Positions 16,113-24,699 of a stretch of 64,000 nt of DNA are shown here, piece after piece. The notes beneath the pieces are model-generated. The model saw only the letters and a list, made by a program, of their open reading frames with translations. It ran no database searches and had not been told where the DNA came from. The translations under genes and the position numbers were made by a program. The stretch covers positions 4,836,001-4,900,000 of the forward strand of contig NZ_CP194041.2 of the NCBI RefSeq assembly GCF_050870875.2, read 5' to 3'. Source of the stretch: Agarivorans sp050870875 (GTDB lineage: Bacteria; Pseudomonadota; Gammaproteobacteria; Enterobacterales; Celerinatantimonadaceae). The number at the start of each line of letters is the position of its first letter. The first letter of the stretch is position 1.

Positions 16113-17216
16113 ATGACCTGGCAAGCAGAGCAACCTTACAACCAATTACCCACATTGCCGCCAAATCTAAATTCCATAGAAACGAAGGCCGTTCTGAAAG
16201 CCTGTATTTCTGCACGCGCCGCTGTAGCAGAATTAAAAAAGGCAGGGGAACTCATACCTAACCAAAGCATGCTAATTAACTTATTGCCTTTGCTGGAAGC
16301 AAAAGACAGTTCAGAAATTGAAAATATTGTCACCACTACCGATAAGCTTTTTCAGTATGCGCTAGAAGATAAAGGCGCTGATCATGCAACAAAGGAAGCT
16401 TTACGCTACAGAACAGCGTTATATCAAGGTTATATACAACTTGAAAGAAAGCCGCTTTGCACAGCGACTACCATTGAAGTATGTAGTACGTTAAAGCACT
16501 CCGAAATGGATATTCGTAAAGTACCGGGGACTTTTATAGGCAACCAGACGACTGGAGAAATTATCTATACCCCGCCTGCGGGAGAGAACGTTATCCGCGA
16601 CTTGTTAACTAACTGGGAGCGATTTCTTCATGATGACGATGATATAGATCCATTAATAAAGATGGCTGTTAGCCATTATCAATTTGAAGCTATACACCCA
16701 TTTTATGATGGGAATGGTCGAACAGGACGTATTTTAAATGTTTTGTACCTTATTGAATGCGGTCTTTTAACGCTACCTATTTTGTACTTAAGCCGTTTCA
16801 TCGTTCATAACAAACAAGACTATTATCGCCTATTGAACCAAGTGACCAAAGATCAGAATTGGGAAGATTGGCTGTTATTTATGCTAAAAGGTGTCGAGCA
16901 AACTGCCATTTGGACTAGTGATAAAATCACAGCGATTAGGGCACTTATGGAAAGTACAACCGATTACATAAAAGCACAGCTACCTAAAATATATAGCTAT
17001 GAGCTTGTTCAGCTTATTTTTGAACAACCCTACTGCCGTATCAATAATCTAGTTGAACGTGACATTGCAAAACGCCAAACTGCTTCAACGTATTTAAAGC
17101 AGTTAGCGGATATTGGTGTGCTGCAAGAAATAAATTCCGGTAAGGAAAAATTATTTGTACACCCTCGATTGATGACGTTAATGACAAAAGATAGTAATAG
17201 TCTCAACGCTTTTTGA
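16113..17216 (+). CDS. Fic family protein (AMPylating enzyme, SoFic type)
   Basis: A 367-residue class II Fic protein. An N-terminal inhibitory helix carries SSEIEN (66-71), whose Glu would block ATP binding. The Fic core motif HPFYDGNGRTGR is at 195-206, with the catalytic His intact. The C-terminal third (about 290-350) looks like a winged helix (VERDIAKRQTASTYLKQL). The layout is like SoFic of Shewanella oneidensis. Fic enzymes transfer AMP to target proteins; no target is visible here. No antitoxin gene is adjacent since inhibition is built in. Probably autoregulated through the upstream palindromes. Confidence 0.88.
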   Translation: MTWQAEQPYNQLPTLPPNLNSIETKAVLKACISARAAVAELKKAGELIPNQSMLINLLPLLEAKDSSEIENIVTTTDKLFQYALEDKGADHATKEALRYRTALYQGYIQLERKPLCTATTIEVCSTLKHSEMDIRKVPGTFIGNQTTGEIIYTPPAGENVIRDLLTNWERFLHDDDDIDPLIKMAVSHYQFEAIHPFYDGNGRTGRILNVLYLIECGLLTLPILYLSRFIVHNKQDYYRLLNQVTKDQNWEDWLLFMLKGVEQTAIWTSDKITAIRALMESTTDYIKAQLPKIYSYELVQLIFEQPYCRINNLVERDIAKRQTASTYLKQLADIGVLQEINSGKEKLFVHPRLMTLMTKDSNSLNAF

Positions 17217-17369
17217 GCGTAAAAATGTCCTTCCGTCTCCCGCAAAGTAGGACAGATGGCGAGGAGAATAGGTCCGATCCAAAATGTGGGCAGAGTTTTT
17301 CTGCCTGACTAACACCCATGTCACATAGAACAAGCGAAAAATGGCCAAGCTATGTTGACGGAAATCGTG

Positions 17370-17415
17370 CTCGATAAAGCCTTTCAAAACTGCTATGTTT
17401 TAACATTAACAGCAG
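17370..17415 (+). repeat. Dispersed hairpin repeat, copy 1
   Basis: CTCGATAAA followed by CTTTCAAAACTGCTAT and TTAACAGCAG; a diverged copy is at 24700-24745. Both contain a CTGCT/AGCAG hairpin. Copy 1 lies in the 330-base gap after fic, copy 2 beyond the other end of the island. Function unknown; nothing else was recognised in 17217-17547. Confidence 0.4.
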
Positions 17416-17547
17416 CATAAAAACGGCACTGTTTTTCCATTGCTAACCACTAAGATTTAGTAAAATCCAGAGGCAAGTGGTGGGCAAACAGGCATTTTTG
17501 AACGGTTTATTTTCGGTAAGTTATAGAGTTTGTTAGGGTCTAGGTCG

Positions 17548-17844
17548 CTACTCAATGAGCAGATCCAAAACATAGAATAAGTGTTTTTCGTCGTGAGCGG
17601 CCATTTCCGCAAAGTTGCTCTCCATACCAAGTACCGCCATTACCTTTAAGTAAGTGCCTATGGAAACGCCCAGATCACCAGCGAAGACTTTGTTCACGGT
17701 TTTCTGATCAAAGCCAGTGCGCTCACACAGCAGCTTTTTTGTAAAACCACGTCGTTTCATCGCCAACAACAAGTCTTCACCAAAATGAGTCAGGGTTTTA
17801 CGCTGCTTTGGAAACAGCACATTGTGTAAATCACGCTTAGCCAT
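17548..17844 (-). CDS. XRE-type helix-turn-helix protein, orphan antitoxin-like
   Basis: A 98-residue basic protein. A helix-turn-helix occupies about residues 25-65 (GFTKKLLCERTGFDQKTVNKVF). It resembles HipB/HigA-type antitoxin regulators, but no toxin gene follows: its 3' end falls on the att-like repeat at 17557-17580. The gene may have lost its partner by recombination. Start MAKRDL is preferred over an in-frame TTG at 17856. Two copies of a palindromic sequence lie about 130-185 bases upstream and may be its operators. Confidence 0.7.
   Translation of the reverse strand: MAKRDLHNVLFPKQRKTLTHFGEDLLLAMKRRGFTKKLLCERTGFDQKTVNKVFAGDLGVSIGTYLKVMAVLGMESNFAEMAAHDEKHLFYVLDLLIE
17557..17580 (+). 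repeat. att-like copy of the yicC 3' end
   Basis: It matches the yicC terminal 24 bases at 20 of 24 positions and, read on the plus strand, encodes EQIQNIE-stop, which is the YicC C-terminus as in E. coli. It also codes, on the minus strand, for the C-terminus of the HTH protein. Candidate right end (attR) of the first island segment. Confidence 0.5.
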
Positions 17845-17973
17845 AGCAGCAACCAATGGGACTGTATTCCTATTTTAATGACCACAATTGGATTAATATC
17901 CTACTTTTAGGTTTAGTTTGCGCGATGGCTAAGGCGATGATACGAGGCCCTGAATACCAAAAGCCACCAAACG

Positions 17974-18030
17974 ACACTTTTATGCGCGTAAAAATCCTAA
18001 ATTCCACACTTTTATGCGCGTAAAAGTGTG
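17974..18030. promoter_or_regulatory. Tandem palindromes ACTTTTATGCGCGTAAAA
   Basis: 18005-18030 is a palindrome with 10-bp arms (CACACTTTTA / TAAAAGTGTG) around TGCGCG. 17974-17995 repeats the same sequence with the outer right arm degraded. Centres are 31 bases apart, close to three helical turns. It lies between the 3' end of the gene at 18187 and the HTH gene, so it is either an operator pair or a paired terminator; no T tract favours an operator. Confidence 0.45.
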
Positions 18031-18186
18031 AGATGGTAGAAAAACCTTAACTAGGATCCCGAGGTCTACTCAACCTTACTTTATGGGTAACAATCTGTAG
18101 ACCTAAAGGTGGGCATACAACCTTTCAGGTAATCCATGCTGAGCGAGTTTTTCTAACACTCTATGACCGTTCTATAACCTGATCGT

Positions 18187-19305
18187 TTAAAGTAAATCAC
18201 TTAACCGGTTTAACAGCGCTTTACGGCTATTATTCGCCACAACAAAGCGCTTAAAGCGTTGCTCAAACGCCGCTTCATCCGCTTTAAACTGGTGGGCTTC
18301 GAACAGTTGATGCAGATAGCGTGAAGCCTCATCGTAACCACTGGCGCAGGTTCGATTCGCTTGCTCTTGTACTTGCTGCCAGTAGTGCTCACGCTGGCGA
18401 TAAATCTCTGTCTGCGCTTTTTCTTTTTCCGCTTTTTCGATAGCTAATTTTTTAGCGAATGCTTCGGCTTGTTCTTGCTGTAATTGGTTTTTTGCTTGTT
18501 CAATATAAGGGGCAATTACGTCGGGCGTTAACCAATACTGATAGCTTTCATCGTTATTGGCAGATTCTTTTCGCGTCATGGCTAAGGCTTGGTGACGGGT
18601 TAACTGGCCTTGTTCAAATATTGCGCTTATTAACGCGTTTTTGTCTGCCTCTGTGAGATTATTTAGCCATGTGTCCAACTGAAACTGGCTTTGTTTGGCT
18701 TGGTGACTTGGCTTAGCCTTAAGCATCATAGAAAGCGCTTTAACCAGAGTGAAAGGGATAGTGTAAAGTGCAGCAAAAGCCAATAATCCCTCATTGATAT
18801 TCTGAAAATCGAACTGAATTAAAGGTATTGCTTCAAGTTCGCTATTCGAGTCAAACTCTTTAAGCCACATAAAATACAAAAGACGCCAATCACCTTGAAT
18901 TAACTCACTGCGTAAGCCTGCTAAATGTTGGAAAAAATCTTCTGCACTTTCATCATCAAAATACTCGTAATACTCCTCAATGGAGAAAACAAGTAGTTGC
19001 CACTCGTCAGTTTGATGAAGATAAAGTTCGTCGCTTGAAAACTCAAACATCGCATCCCGTATCGTCCCTGCGGGCAGTTTAATGTAAACATAGATAGAGC
19101 CCCAGTCGGCGTAATAAAAACCGATATCAAAGTACTTTAGCATCAGCTCATTCGGCTCTGCTTTTAAATCACTGTAGTTATAATGTACTTGAAAAGACCT
19201 TGCCGTGATGTTGGCACGGCTTGAAATAACGTTGAGCGCTTGGAGCGCTTTACTGTCTAAGTGCCCATCCAGACACTCAAATCGATAGTATTGATATTCG
19301 CTCAC
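18187..19305 (-). CDS. Conserved hypothetical protein, partner of SEC-C gene
   Basis: A 372-residue acidic protein starting MSEYQYYRFECLDG. It has an N-terminal alpha/beta part (about 1-110), a middle helical part, and a long charged coiled-coil region near residues 280-320 (QQEQAEAFAKKLAIEKAEKE). Proteins with the same N-terminal pattern are widespread in bacteria but I know no function for them. It begins 10 bases after the SEC-C gene, so the two are cotranscribed. No catalytic motif was recognised. Confidence 0.7.
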   Translation of the reverse strand: MSEYQYYRFECLDGHLDSKALQALNVISSRANITARSFQVHYNYSDLKAEPNELMLKYFDIGFYYADWGSIYVYIKLPAGTIRDAMFEFSSDELYLHQTDEWQLLVFSIEEYYEYFDDESAEDFFQHLAGLRSELIQGDWRLLYFMWLKEFDSNSELEAIPLIQFDFQNINEGLLAFAALYTIPFTLVKALSMMLKAKPSHQAKQSQFQLDTWLNNLTEADKNALISAIFEQGQLTRHQALAMTRKESANNDESYQYWLTPDVIAPYIEQAKNQLQQEQAEAFAKKLAIEKAEKEKAQTEIYRQREHYWQQVQEQANRTCASGYDEASRYLHQLFEAHQFKADEAAFEQRFKRFVVANNSRKALLNRLSDLL

Positions 19306-19315
19306 GATGACCTTT

Positions 19316-20320
19316 TTATGAATTGATGGTGAATTGAAAGGTTTGCTTTAACAAAGGCTGAACCTGAACCACTCTGGCGACAAGTTCACCGTTTAAATAA
19401 CATCTCGGATCGATGATAATAAATCCCCAAAACTGTAAAAATCGCTCAATAAACCGATTTTCAATGAGCATGCTTAAGTTTCTTTCTGGCGAGAAGTAAT
19501 CATCCGTAGAGAAAGCCTGTTGCAAATCAGGAAAAGCTGTCATCACCTCTTTAACAAGCTGCTCCAAACTGTTGTGGCTTTGTATTCGCCACAGCATAAA
19601 CAACCAGAAGGTTCTTAGGTCAATATCGTGCTCCCAGCCATCTAGGTAGCCCCAATTGTACTGAGAGCTTGCCGCTTCGAGCATGGGGATAAAGAACGCC
19701 TGTATACCATGCGTTAGGTACTGCTTTTGAGCTGCTTTTTTAACATGATAGCGCCCACTTCGACGATAGATGATACCTGCAATCTCTGCTAGCACTCGGG
19801 TGTAATGCAATGCATTAAACTTATCTTCGTTACTGCCCGCAAACTCGCTGATACTGATGTCACGTTCGAATTGAGCAACGGCAAACTCTGGCAACAATTC
19901 ACTGGCTTGTTTAACGACTTTTGTTGGCAAGTTGCCTTTGGTGGTGGCTTTAAACGAGCCATCGTTTTGCATCGCTTCATCTAATATCAATGTTAAGTAA
20001 CGCATCACAGGACAGGCCTTAAGGTCGTCTAGCGTGTGTATTAGTACCCCTTCCAACTCACTGAAAGGCGCATATAACCAATTACTCATTTGTGTTGGCG
20101 AAAGGCCACAAAAGTCAGGATGAGGCCGTTCATTAGCCGCCTTCATTTTTTGTTCTGCAACGATATTGAGTTCTTCTAAAGACAAGTTAGGGTTCATTGC
20201 GACTACTTGCTCAATATCATCCAGCATAGATGCGTGCTGCTTAGAGAGACTGTTCATGCAGCAACGTTTGTATTTTTTACCGCTGCCACAAGGGCAAGGT
20301 TCATTTCGACCTGGTTTCAT
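19316..20320 (-). CDS. SEC-C zinc-motif protein
   Basis: A 334-residue protein. The N-terminus GRNEPCPCGSGKKYKRCC is the zinc-binding SEC-C motif (CxCx8CC) also found at the end of SecA; in stand-alone proteins it often marks nucleic-acid or ribosome-associated factors of unknown role. The rest is largely helical with no further recognised domain. Starts 72 bases after hipA on the same strand and ends 10 bases before the next gene, so a hipBA/SEC-C transcription unit is possible. Confidence 0.8.
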   Translation of the reverse strand: MKPGRNEPCPCGSGKKYKRCCMNSLSKQHASMLDDIEQVVAMNPNLSLEELNIVAEQKMKAANERPHPDFCGLSPTQMSNWLYAPFSELEGVLIHTLDDLKACPVMRYLTLILDEAMQNDGSFKATTKGNLPTKVVKQASELLPEFAVAQFERDISISEFAGSNEDKFNALHYTRVLAEIAGIIYRRSGRYHVKKAAQKQYLTHGIQAFFIPMLEAASSQYNWGYLDGWEHDIDLRTFWLFMLWRIQSHNSLEQLVKEVMTAFPDLQQAFSTDDYFSPERNLSMLIENRFIERFLQFWGFIIIDPRCYLNGELVARVVQVQPLLKQTFQFTINS

Positions 20321-20392
20321 GCTTTACTTACTCGTCTTATTTATCTTAATGCTACGTCACGTTAAAAAACGTCACCTCAAACCAACATCATC

Positions 20393-21718
20393 TCAAGCTA
20401 AAAGTGCCGAATTTTCTTGCTTACGCTCTGCGAGTGTTTTTTCTATCGCTAACACAGTGGTCTTACTCACCCCGTGTGGCTCAGCAAGCTGCCTAAACAG
20501 ACTAATGGCATCCACTACCTCTTGAATACATTGCTGCGCTTCCTTCCAATTAGCCAAGCCAGCACTGGCCGCTAGCTTTTGCATCACTTTGAGTGGTGGC
20601 GCTTTTCCGTACCCGGCAAAGGCGGTGGCATGTTCATTAAAAGGGTGAGGGCTAAAGGTTACATCGTAAAATGGTGCGAGTTGCCAACTGCCATCATCGG
20701 CTTGTAAAAAGCCCCAATTTTTACTGTGATCGTCTTGGTTCGCGGCCAATAAGTTAAACATTGCGCGTCGAAATTGAAGTTGCCCGGCAGCAGGTGACTT
20801 ACACAGTTGACGACTGGCTTTAATTAGATCGCTGTAGTCTAAGCTCGGGCTTCGAAAGTCGGCATCCAATAAGCCGCAAGCACTGTGCATATGTAAACGC
20901 CCAGCCTTCTCCTGCGCGGGTAAATAATCGAAACGCTTTAACGCAAGCCATGCTTTAGCGCCGCTACTTGCTGGCGCTTCAATTAACTGCCAAGTCGGTG
21001 GCTGACATTTTGCCAGCTCAGCCATTTGTAAATAGGCCGCTTCACATAAACCTTCTTCATGGCCCAAGGCTAAGTTCTTCGAAGTAAACTTAACTAACCA
21101 TGCTTCATCACGAGGCTGTGCATAGGTGCGGCATTGCGTCGCGTCTCCAGCAGGCATATAAATTTGCGCTTTTGGTCTTGCCCCACCCGAACTACCACCA
21201 GCGACTAATGCGGCTAACACTTGCTGAGTGCTACCGTCTAAATCGTCAGTCTCTTTGTAGTCAAGAGTGGACTGGTCAAATAAGGTTTGCGCTTCTAAGC
21301 CCAGTGTTGCTAAATCAATATCTGTTCGCTGATCGAATGAGAACTCAGATACAGGGGTAAAAGACAATGCCCCCATTCCTTGCTGGCCAACAAACGCCAG
21401 TCTATCCATTGCTGTTACTTGTGCAGGTATTATACCTTGTTGGCGAAACACACGATCTTGCAACAGCAACCCCCAACCATCGGGAAGACTATCACCAAAC
21501 ACGCCGTGAATGCCTTGGTGAGGCTCTTTCGGTGCTTGCTGTAATCGCGTATCACCTTGAAGCGTAAAAGGAGATAAATTGCCAAACCTGCTTAGATAAC
21601 TTTCATCGTACTGAAAGAAAACACCTTGGCGATTTTGCGCTAATATACCCACCAATACAGTTTCGCCCGTTGTGAGAGTGCGCTCCACATTCAACTTTTG
21701 AATGGATTTAAAGCTCAT
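20393..21718 (-). CDS. hipA: HipA-family serine/threonine kinase toxin
   Basis: A 441-residue HipA kinase. The glycine-rich loop GGSSGGARPK (174-183), catalytic segment NQDDHSKNWGF (D330, N334) and metal-binding FYDVTF (about 348) are all present, so the kinase looks intact. Toxins of this family phosphorylate targets such as glutamyl-tRNA synthetase and cause growth arrest. The gene overlaps hipB by 11 bases, the normal antitoxin-toxin order. Confidence 0.9.
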   Translation of the reverse strand: MSFKSIQKLNVERTLTTGETVLVGILAQNRQGVFFQYDESYLSRFGNLSPFTLQGDTRLQQAPKEPHQGIHGVFGDSLPDGWGLLLQDRVFRQQGIIPAQVTAMDRLAFVGQQGMGALSFTPVSEFSFDQRTDIDLATLGLEAQTLFDQSTLDYKETDDLDGSTQQVLAALVAGGSSGGARPKAQIYMPAGDATQCRTYAQPRDEAWLVKFTSKNLALGHEEGLCEAAYLQMAELAKCQPPTWQLIEAPASSGAKAWLALKRFDYLPAQEKAGRLHMHSACGLLDADFRSPSLDYSDLIKASRQLCKSPAAGQLQFRRAMFNLLAANQDDHSKNWGFLQADDGSWQLAPFYDVTFSPHPFNEHATAFAGYGKAPPLKVMQKLAASAGLANWKEAQQCIQEVVDAISLFRQLAEPHGVSKTTVLAIEKTLAERKQENSALLA

Positions 21719-21998
21719 CTTTAAGCACCTCTTCTATACTGGTCGGTAAAGCGCTACGGTCAACCGTTGCTTGTGTTAATTGATAAAGCCTGTCTAGTGA
21801 ATCCAACGACTGCCACAAAAGCAGCAGCTGACGAAATGATATTTGCCCGGTGAGCTCAAACTTTTTTATGGTCGAAGCAGGGACACAACTGCGCTGGGCC
21901 AGTGCCTCTCGCGATAGCTTCTCTTGTTTGCGTAAGCCCCGCAGATGAGTAGCAAAAGCTTGACTTACATCGGTGTCATCTAAAAGTGAAAAGTTCAT
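21708..21998 (-). CDS. hipB: HipB-family antitoxin
   Basis: A 96-residue XRE-type protein. The helix-turn-helix lies at about residues 28-55 (LSREALAQRSCVPASTIKKFE). It should bind HipA and repress the hipBA promoter. The ATG at 21998 is chosen; an in-frame ATG at 22019 would start within the first operator. Two operator-like palindromes lie directly upstream. It overlaps hipA. Confidence 0.85.
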   Translation of the reverse strand: MNFSLLDDTDVSQAFATHLRGLRKQEKLSREALAQRSCVPASTIKKFELTGQISFRQLLLLWQSLDSLDRLYQLTQATVDRSALPTSIEEVLKDEL

Positions 21999-22011
21999 AC
22001 GCAGCCTTATC

Positions 22012-22070
22012 GGATACAATAATGTCTATTATAGCTATACCTTCTTATTTATGGATACAGTAATATCCAT
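22012..22070. promoter_or_regulatory. HipB operator pair
   Basis: 22051-22070 is a perfect inverted repeat ATGGATA / TATCCAT with a 6-base spacer. 22012-22027 repeats it with a degraded right half (GGATACAATAATGTCT). Their spacing (about 41 bases) and GGATA/TATCC halves resemble known HipB operators. Confidence 0.65.
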
Positions 22071-22238
22071 AAAAATATGGATGATAATCACATGACTGGA
22101 GAAGGATAGTAAAAGCTGATACTTTGCGTTAGGCAAGAGGTTGAGTTAACGTAATTCATCGCCTAATAGGCTTGTATCTAAGAGGCGAATTACAAGTGGT
22201 TAAATTGATGGTTGTTTGATTTTAAATTATTAATCAAT

Positions 22239-22261
22239 GAGAAGATCCAAACCTAGATTAA
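22239..22261 (+). repeat. Degraded att-like core, copy 3
   Basis: GAGAAGATCCAAACC followed by TAGATTAA; relates to the yicC 3' end with one deletion and several substitutions. It forms the left edge of the 178-bp direct repeat. Confidence 0.4.
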
Positions 22262-22420
22262 GCGAATTATTCAAACTAAAAAGGGTGGTGATTTAGTGTT
22301 TTGAGGCTTAAGTATTCACTTGCCAGGAATTCAAACTACCCTTAAATCGTCACCTATAGGCGAATGAGTGAGGTACTAAAAATCGCTAGTGATTTTAAAA
22401 TGACTCTGACCCCTTTTATA
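22243..22420 (+). repeat. 178-bp direct repeat, left copy
   Basis: Nearly identical to 23369-23546 (about ten mismatches, no length change). It starts at the att-like core and ends in AAAATGACTCTGACCC followed by TTTTATA. Inside are small inverted repeats (AAAATCGCTAGTGATTTT). It lies in the 437-base gap between hipB and higA; otherwise that gap holds only the HipB operators. Confidence 0.85.
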
Positions 22421-22435
22421 CTCTTCAAACGGCCA

Positions 22436-22858
22436 CTAACCGATAAACAATGAAGCTGGCACACCAAAACGCGCCGATAGTGCCTTAATGTGGTTGAGTG
22501 TTAGAGAGCGCTTCCCATTCAAGATCATTGATACCGTCGATTTTGCACCAATCTCTTCTTTCAAGTCACTTAAGGTCAATTGATGCTGATCGATGATAAC
22601 TCTTAGCATGGCGATGCCGGGCTCTAGTTTTTCGATAGCTTGATTAAATTCACTAAACTGTTCCGCTTCTGCTTCATACCTTTCAATCACCGGAAACATC
22701 AAGTCGATCACTGGCTGATGAGCATCATAATCTTCGATAAGTACTTCCATCGTGGCAATCAGCTCTTGATATTGCTCTGGTGAAGAGATACCACTCACCC
22801 AAGGCATGACTTGGCTCAGTTGGTTAGCGACTTTGTCTAAAACTGCGATATCTAACAT
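22436..22858 (-). CDS. higA: HigA-family antitoxin
   Basis: A 140-residue protein with an N-terminal helical part and a C-terminal XRE helix-turn-helix (about 95-138: LTLSDLKEEIGAKSTVSMIL, then NGKRSLT). This is the long HigA type encoded after its toxin. It should neutralise HigB and repress the operon. It starts 4 bases after the full-length end of the higB frame and ends 15 bases before the left 178-bp repeat. Confidence 0.85.
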   Translation of the reverse strand: MLDIAVLDKVANQLSQVMPWVSGISSPEQYQELIATMEVLIEDYDAHQPVIDLMFPVIERYEAEAEQFSEFNQAIEKLEPGIAMLRVIIDQHQLTLSDLKEEIGAKSTVSMILNGKRSLTLNHIKALSARFGVPASLFIG

Positions 22859-22862
22859 AGGG

Positions 22863-23180
22863 TTACCTTTTCAGCTTCTTTTCACGGTATTGCTTTGTAA
22901 TGCAGTCTTACTCGGCATGGCTGACAATGTTCTTAATGAAGCATCGACTTCCTACAAATTCGATAAATGCAATAAGCCTAAGGTTGTTACCACCAATATC
23001 AATCACCCACCACTTATCAACATATTTAAAGTTGTCTAATGAGGGAAATACTTTTCGTAGCTCATCCGGGCTTTTTGCTTTACTCTCTTTTAACACCTTG
23101 TACGTTGCATCTAGTGCATCGGAATCGTTTGGATAGCGTTTTTTCGCATTTTCAAAAGGTTGCTTACTTATAACGTGCAT
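22863..23180 (-). pseudogene. higB: HigB-family mRNA interferase with premature stop
   Basis: RelE/HigB-type toxin. The first 90 residues (MHVISKQPFENA ... KWWVIDIGGNNLRLIAFIEF ... IVSHAE) are well conserved. Codon 91 is TAA (22908-22910) where relatives have Tyr, and the same frame continues DCITKQYREKKLKR to a second stop at 22863. So the ordinary product lacks its last 15 residues, which in HigB toxins include basic residues near the active site. Loss or weakening of activity is likely, while higA is intact. A single substitution would restore the full 105-residue frame. Confidence 0.75.
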
Positions 23181-23194
23181 GTACTATCCAGCCT

Positions 23195-23249
23195 GTTCAC
23201 TATATGTGAACACTATACCTAAGCCAAGTTTAGTTCACCATATGTGAAC
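23195..23249. promoter_or_regulatory. HigA operator pair
   Basis: Two 17-bp inverted repeats, GTTCACTATATGTGAAC (23195-23211) and GTTCACCATATGTGAAC (23233-23249), 38 bases centre to centre, just upstream of higB. A minus-strand TATAGT -10-like box partly overlaps the first. Confidence 0.75.
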
Positions 23250-23368
23250 ATCAAGAAATTATTCAAATTTGAAGCAAAGTAACTAGTGGTGGTTAACAAT
23301 GAGCAGCAAAGATAATTAGCGTTGCAAGCTTTTGGTTTACAAAGGGTTTATTATTTAAATCTACATTC

Positions 23369-23546
23369 AGATCCAAACCTAGATTAAGCGAATTATTCAA
23401 ACTAAAAAGGGTGGTGATTTAGTGTTTTGAGGCTTAAGTATTCACTTGCTAGGAATTCAGACTACCCTTAAATCGTCACTTATAGGTGAATGAGTGAGGC
23501 ACTAAAAGGCGCTAGTGATTTTAAAATGACTCTGACCCATTTTATA
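23369..23546 (+). repeat. 178-bp direct repeat, right copy
   Basis: Right partner of 22243-22420, beginning at a fourth att-like core (23367-23387). Its last base (23546) is also where the conserved sequence of the next gene begins, so the repeat end marks a recombination joint. The 23250-23366 stretch between the operators and this copy shows no gene. Confidence 0.85.
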
Positions 23547-24529
23547 AGGCCTGCTTAGAAGCCAAGGTGGAACGCTCGCGGTTGGAGCAACGCTTACGCC
23601 AGTTGGATGAAGACATCACTCAAAAGCAGCAAGCACGAGGCTTATTAGCGGCCCTACTGGGTGAAGGTTCACTGCGAGCTTGGCATCAACAGACCAATCA
23701 ACTAGCGCCAGATGCTCATCTGGATTGGTTAAGGCAGCAAGGCTTTAATGAAAAACAGGCTTTGCATTTGAAATGGTTGTCAAAAGATATGAACGCACAC
23801 GAGCAATACATGGCCGACTTTATGACGGTGTTCCAAAATTTAGAGCACTGGGGGCCCGGTACCGATGATGACTCGCTTAAGGCTTTGTTATCACTCCCCA
23901 TCGAGCCGCAAAGCATCATTGATATTGGCTGTGGTAAAGGCTTTTCTACCCGGTTATTAGAGCAACATACCAACGCACAGATTGTCGCGGTAGATAACGA
24001 ACAAAGCGCCCTCGATGAACTTGGCGAGCGCCTTGCTGAGCAACAATTAGGCTCGCGGGTTACCCTGAGCTGCGCCAGCATGACCGAACTGCCGTTTTCA
24101 GCTTCGAGCTTTGATTGTGTTTGGTCAGAGGGCTCGGCTTACATTATGGGGGTCGAACAAGCGTTAACACAGTGGCGACCGTTACTTACAGAGAATGGCT
24201 GTATGGTACTCAGTGACTTGGTTTGGTTAACCGACAACCCAAGCCCTGAGGCCTTGGCATTCTGGCAACAAGAATACCCCGATATGCAAAGAGTACCAAA
24301 ACGCTTGGCGCAAATGCGCCAAGCAGGCTTTGAAGTAATTGACCATTTCACCCTAAGTGAACAAGCCTGGCTCAATTATTACCAACCACTTAAAGCGCGT
24401 GTTGCGCAACTCAAATCGAGCCTGCCGGACTCAGCGGCCATTGCCGATATAGAGCGAGAGATTACGATTTATGAGCGCTACTTAAGCGAGTTTGCTTACC
24501 ACATGTTTGTGCTACAGAAAGGAGCGTAA
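23547..24529 (+). pseudogene. SAM-dependent methyltransferase, MerR-like N-terminus lost
   Basis: The frame is homologous to MerR-type regulators fused to a class I methyltransferase. A coiled-coil linker (RLEQRLRQLDEDITQKQQ) is followed by the methyltransferase with SAM motif IIDIGCGKGF near residue 125 and a C-terminal helical part. The expected N-terminal MerR DNA-binding domain (about 70-80 residues) is missing: recognisable sequence KACLEAKVERS starts right at the end of the 178-bp repeat. A GTG at 23567 could start a 320-residue methyltransferase, but no proper ribosome site is evident. Read as a gene truncated by the island. Confidence 0.65.
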
Positions 24530-24699
24530 TGCGACGCCCTTTATAGCAAACCCTGCACGGCTGGAAAGAACAGACCCTATGATATCCATTTCCAGCCAAT
24601 CCCTATAAAATTGGACACCATGATACCCATATAAATAAGCGCGCCTTTCTGCGTTGGCAGATGGCTATTAAAAAGAACACTAGAAAATCGGCAAACTCT

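Noticed and set aside
17548..17580. att-like copy at 17557 as pure coincidence with an HTH gene end
   Set aside because: Not fully excluded, but the match to the yicC end including its stop codon and the repeat at module edges made me keep it as a finding with moderate confidence.
22090..22235. GCGTTAGGC and TTAACG near 22130 as an attC site
   Set aside because: Only short core-like strings; no paired arms or cassette boundary fit.
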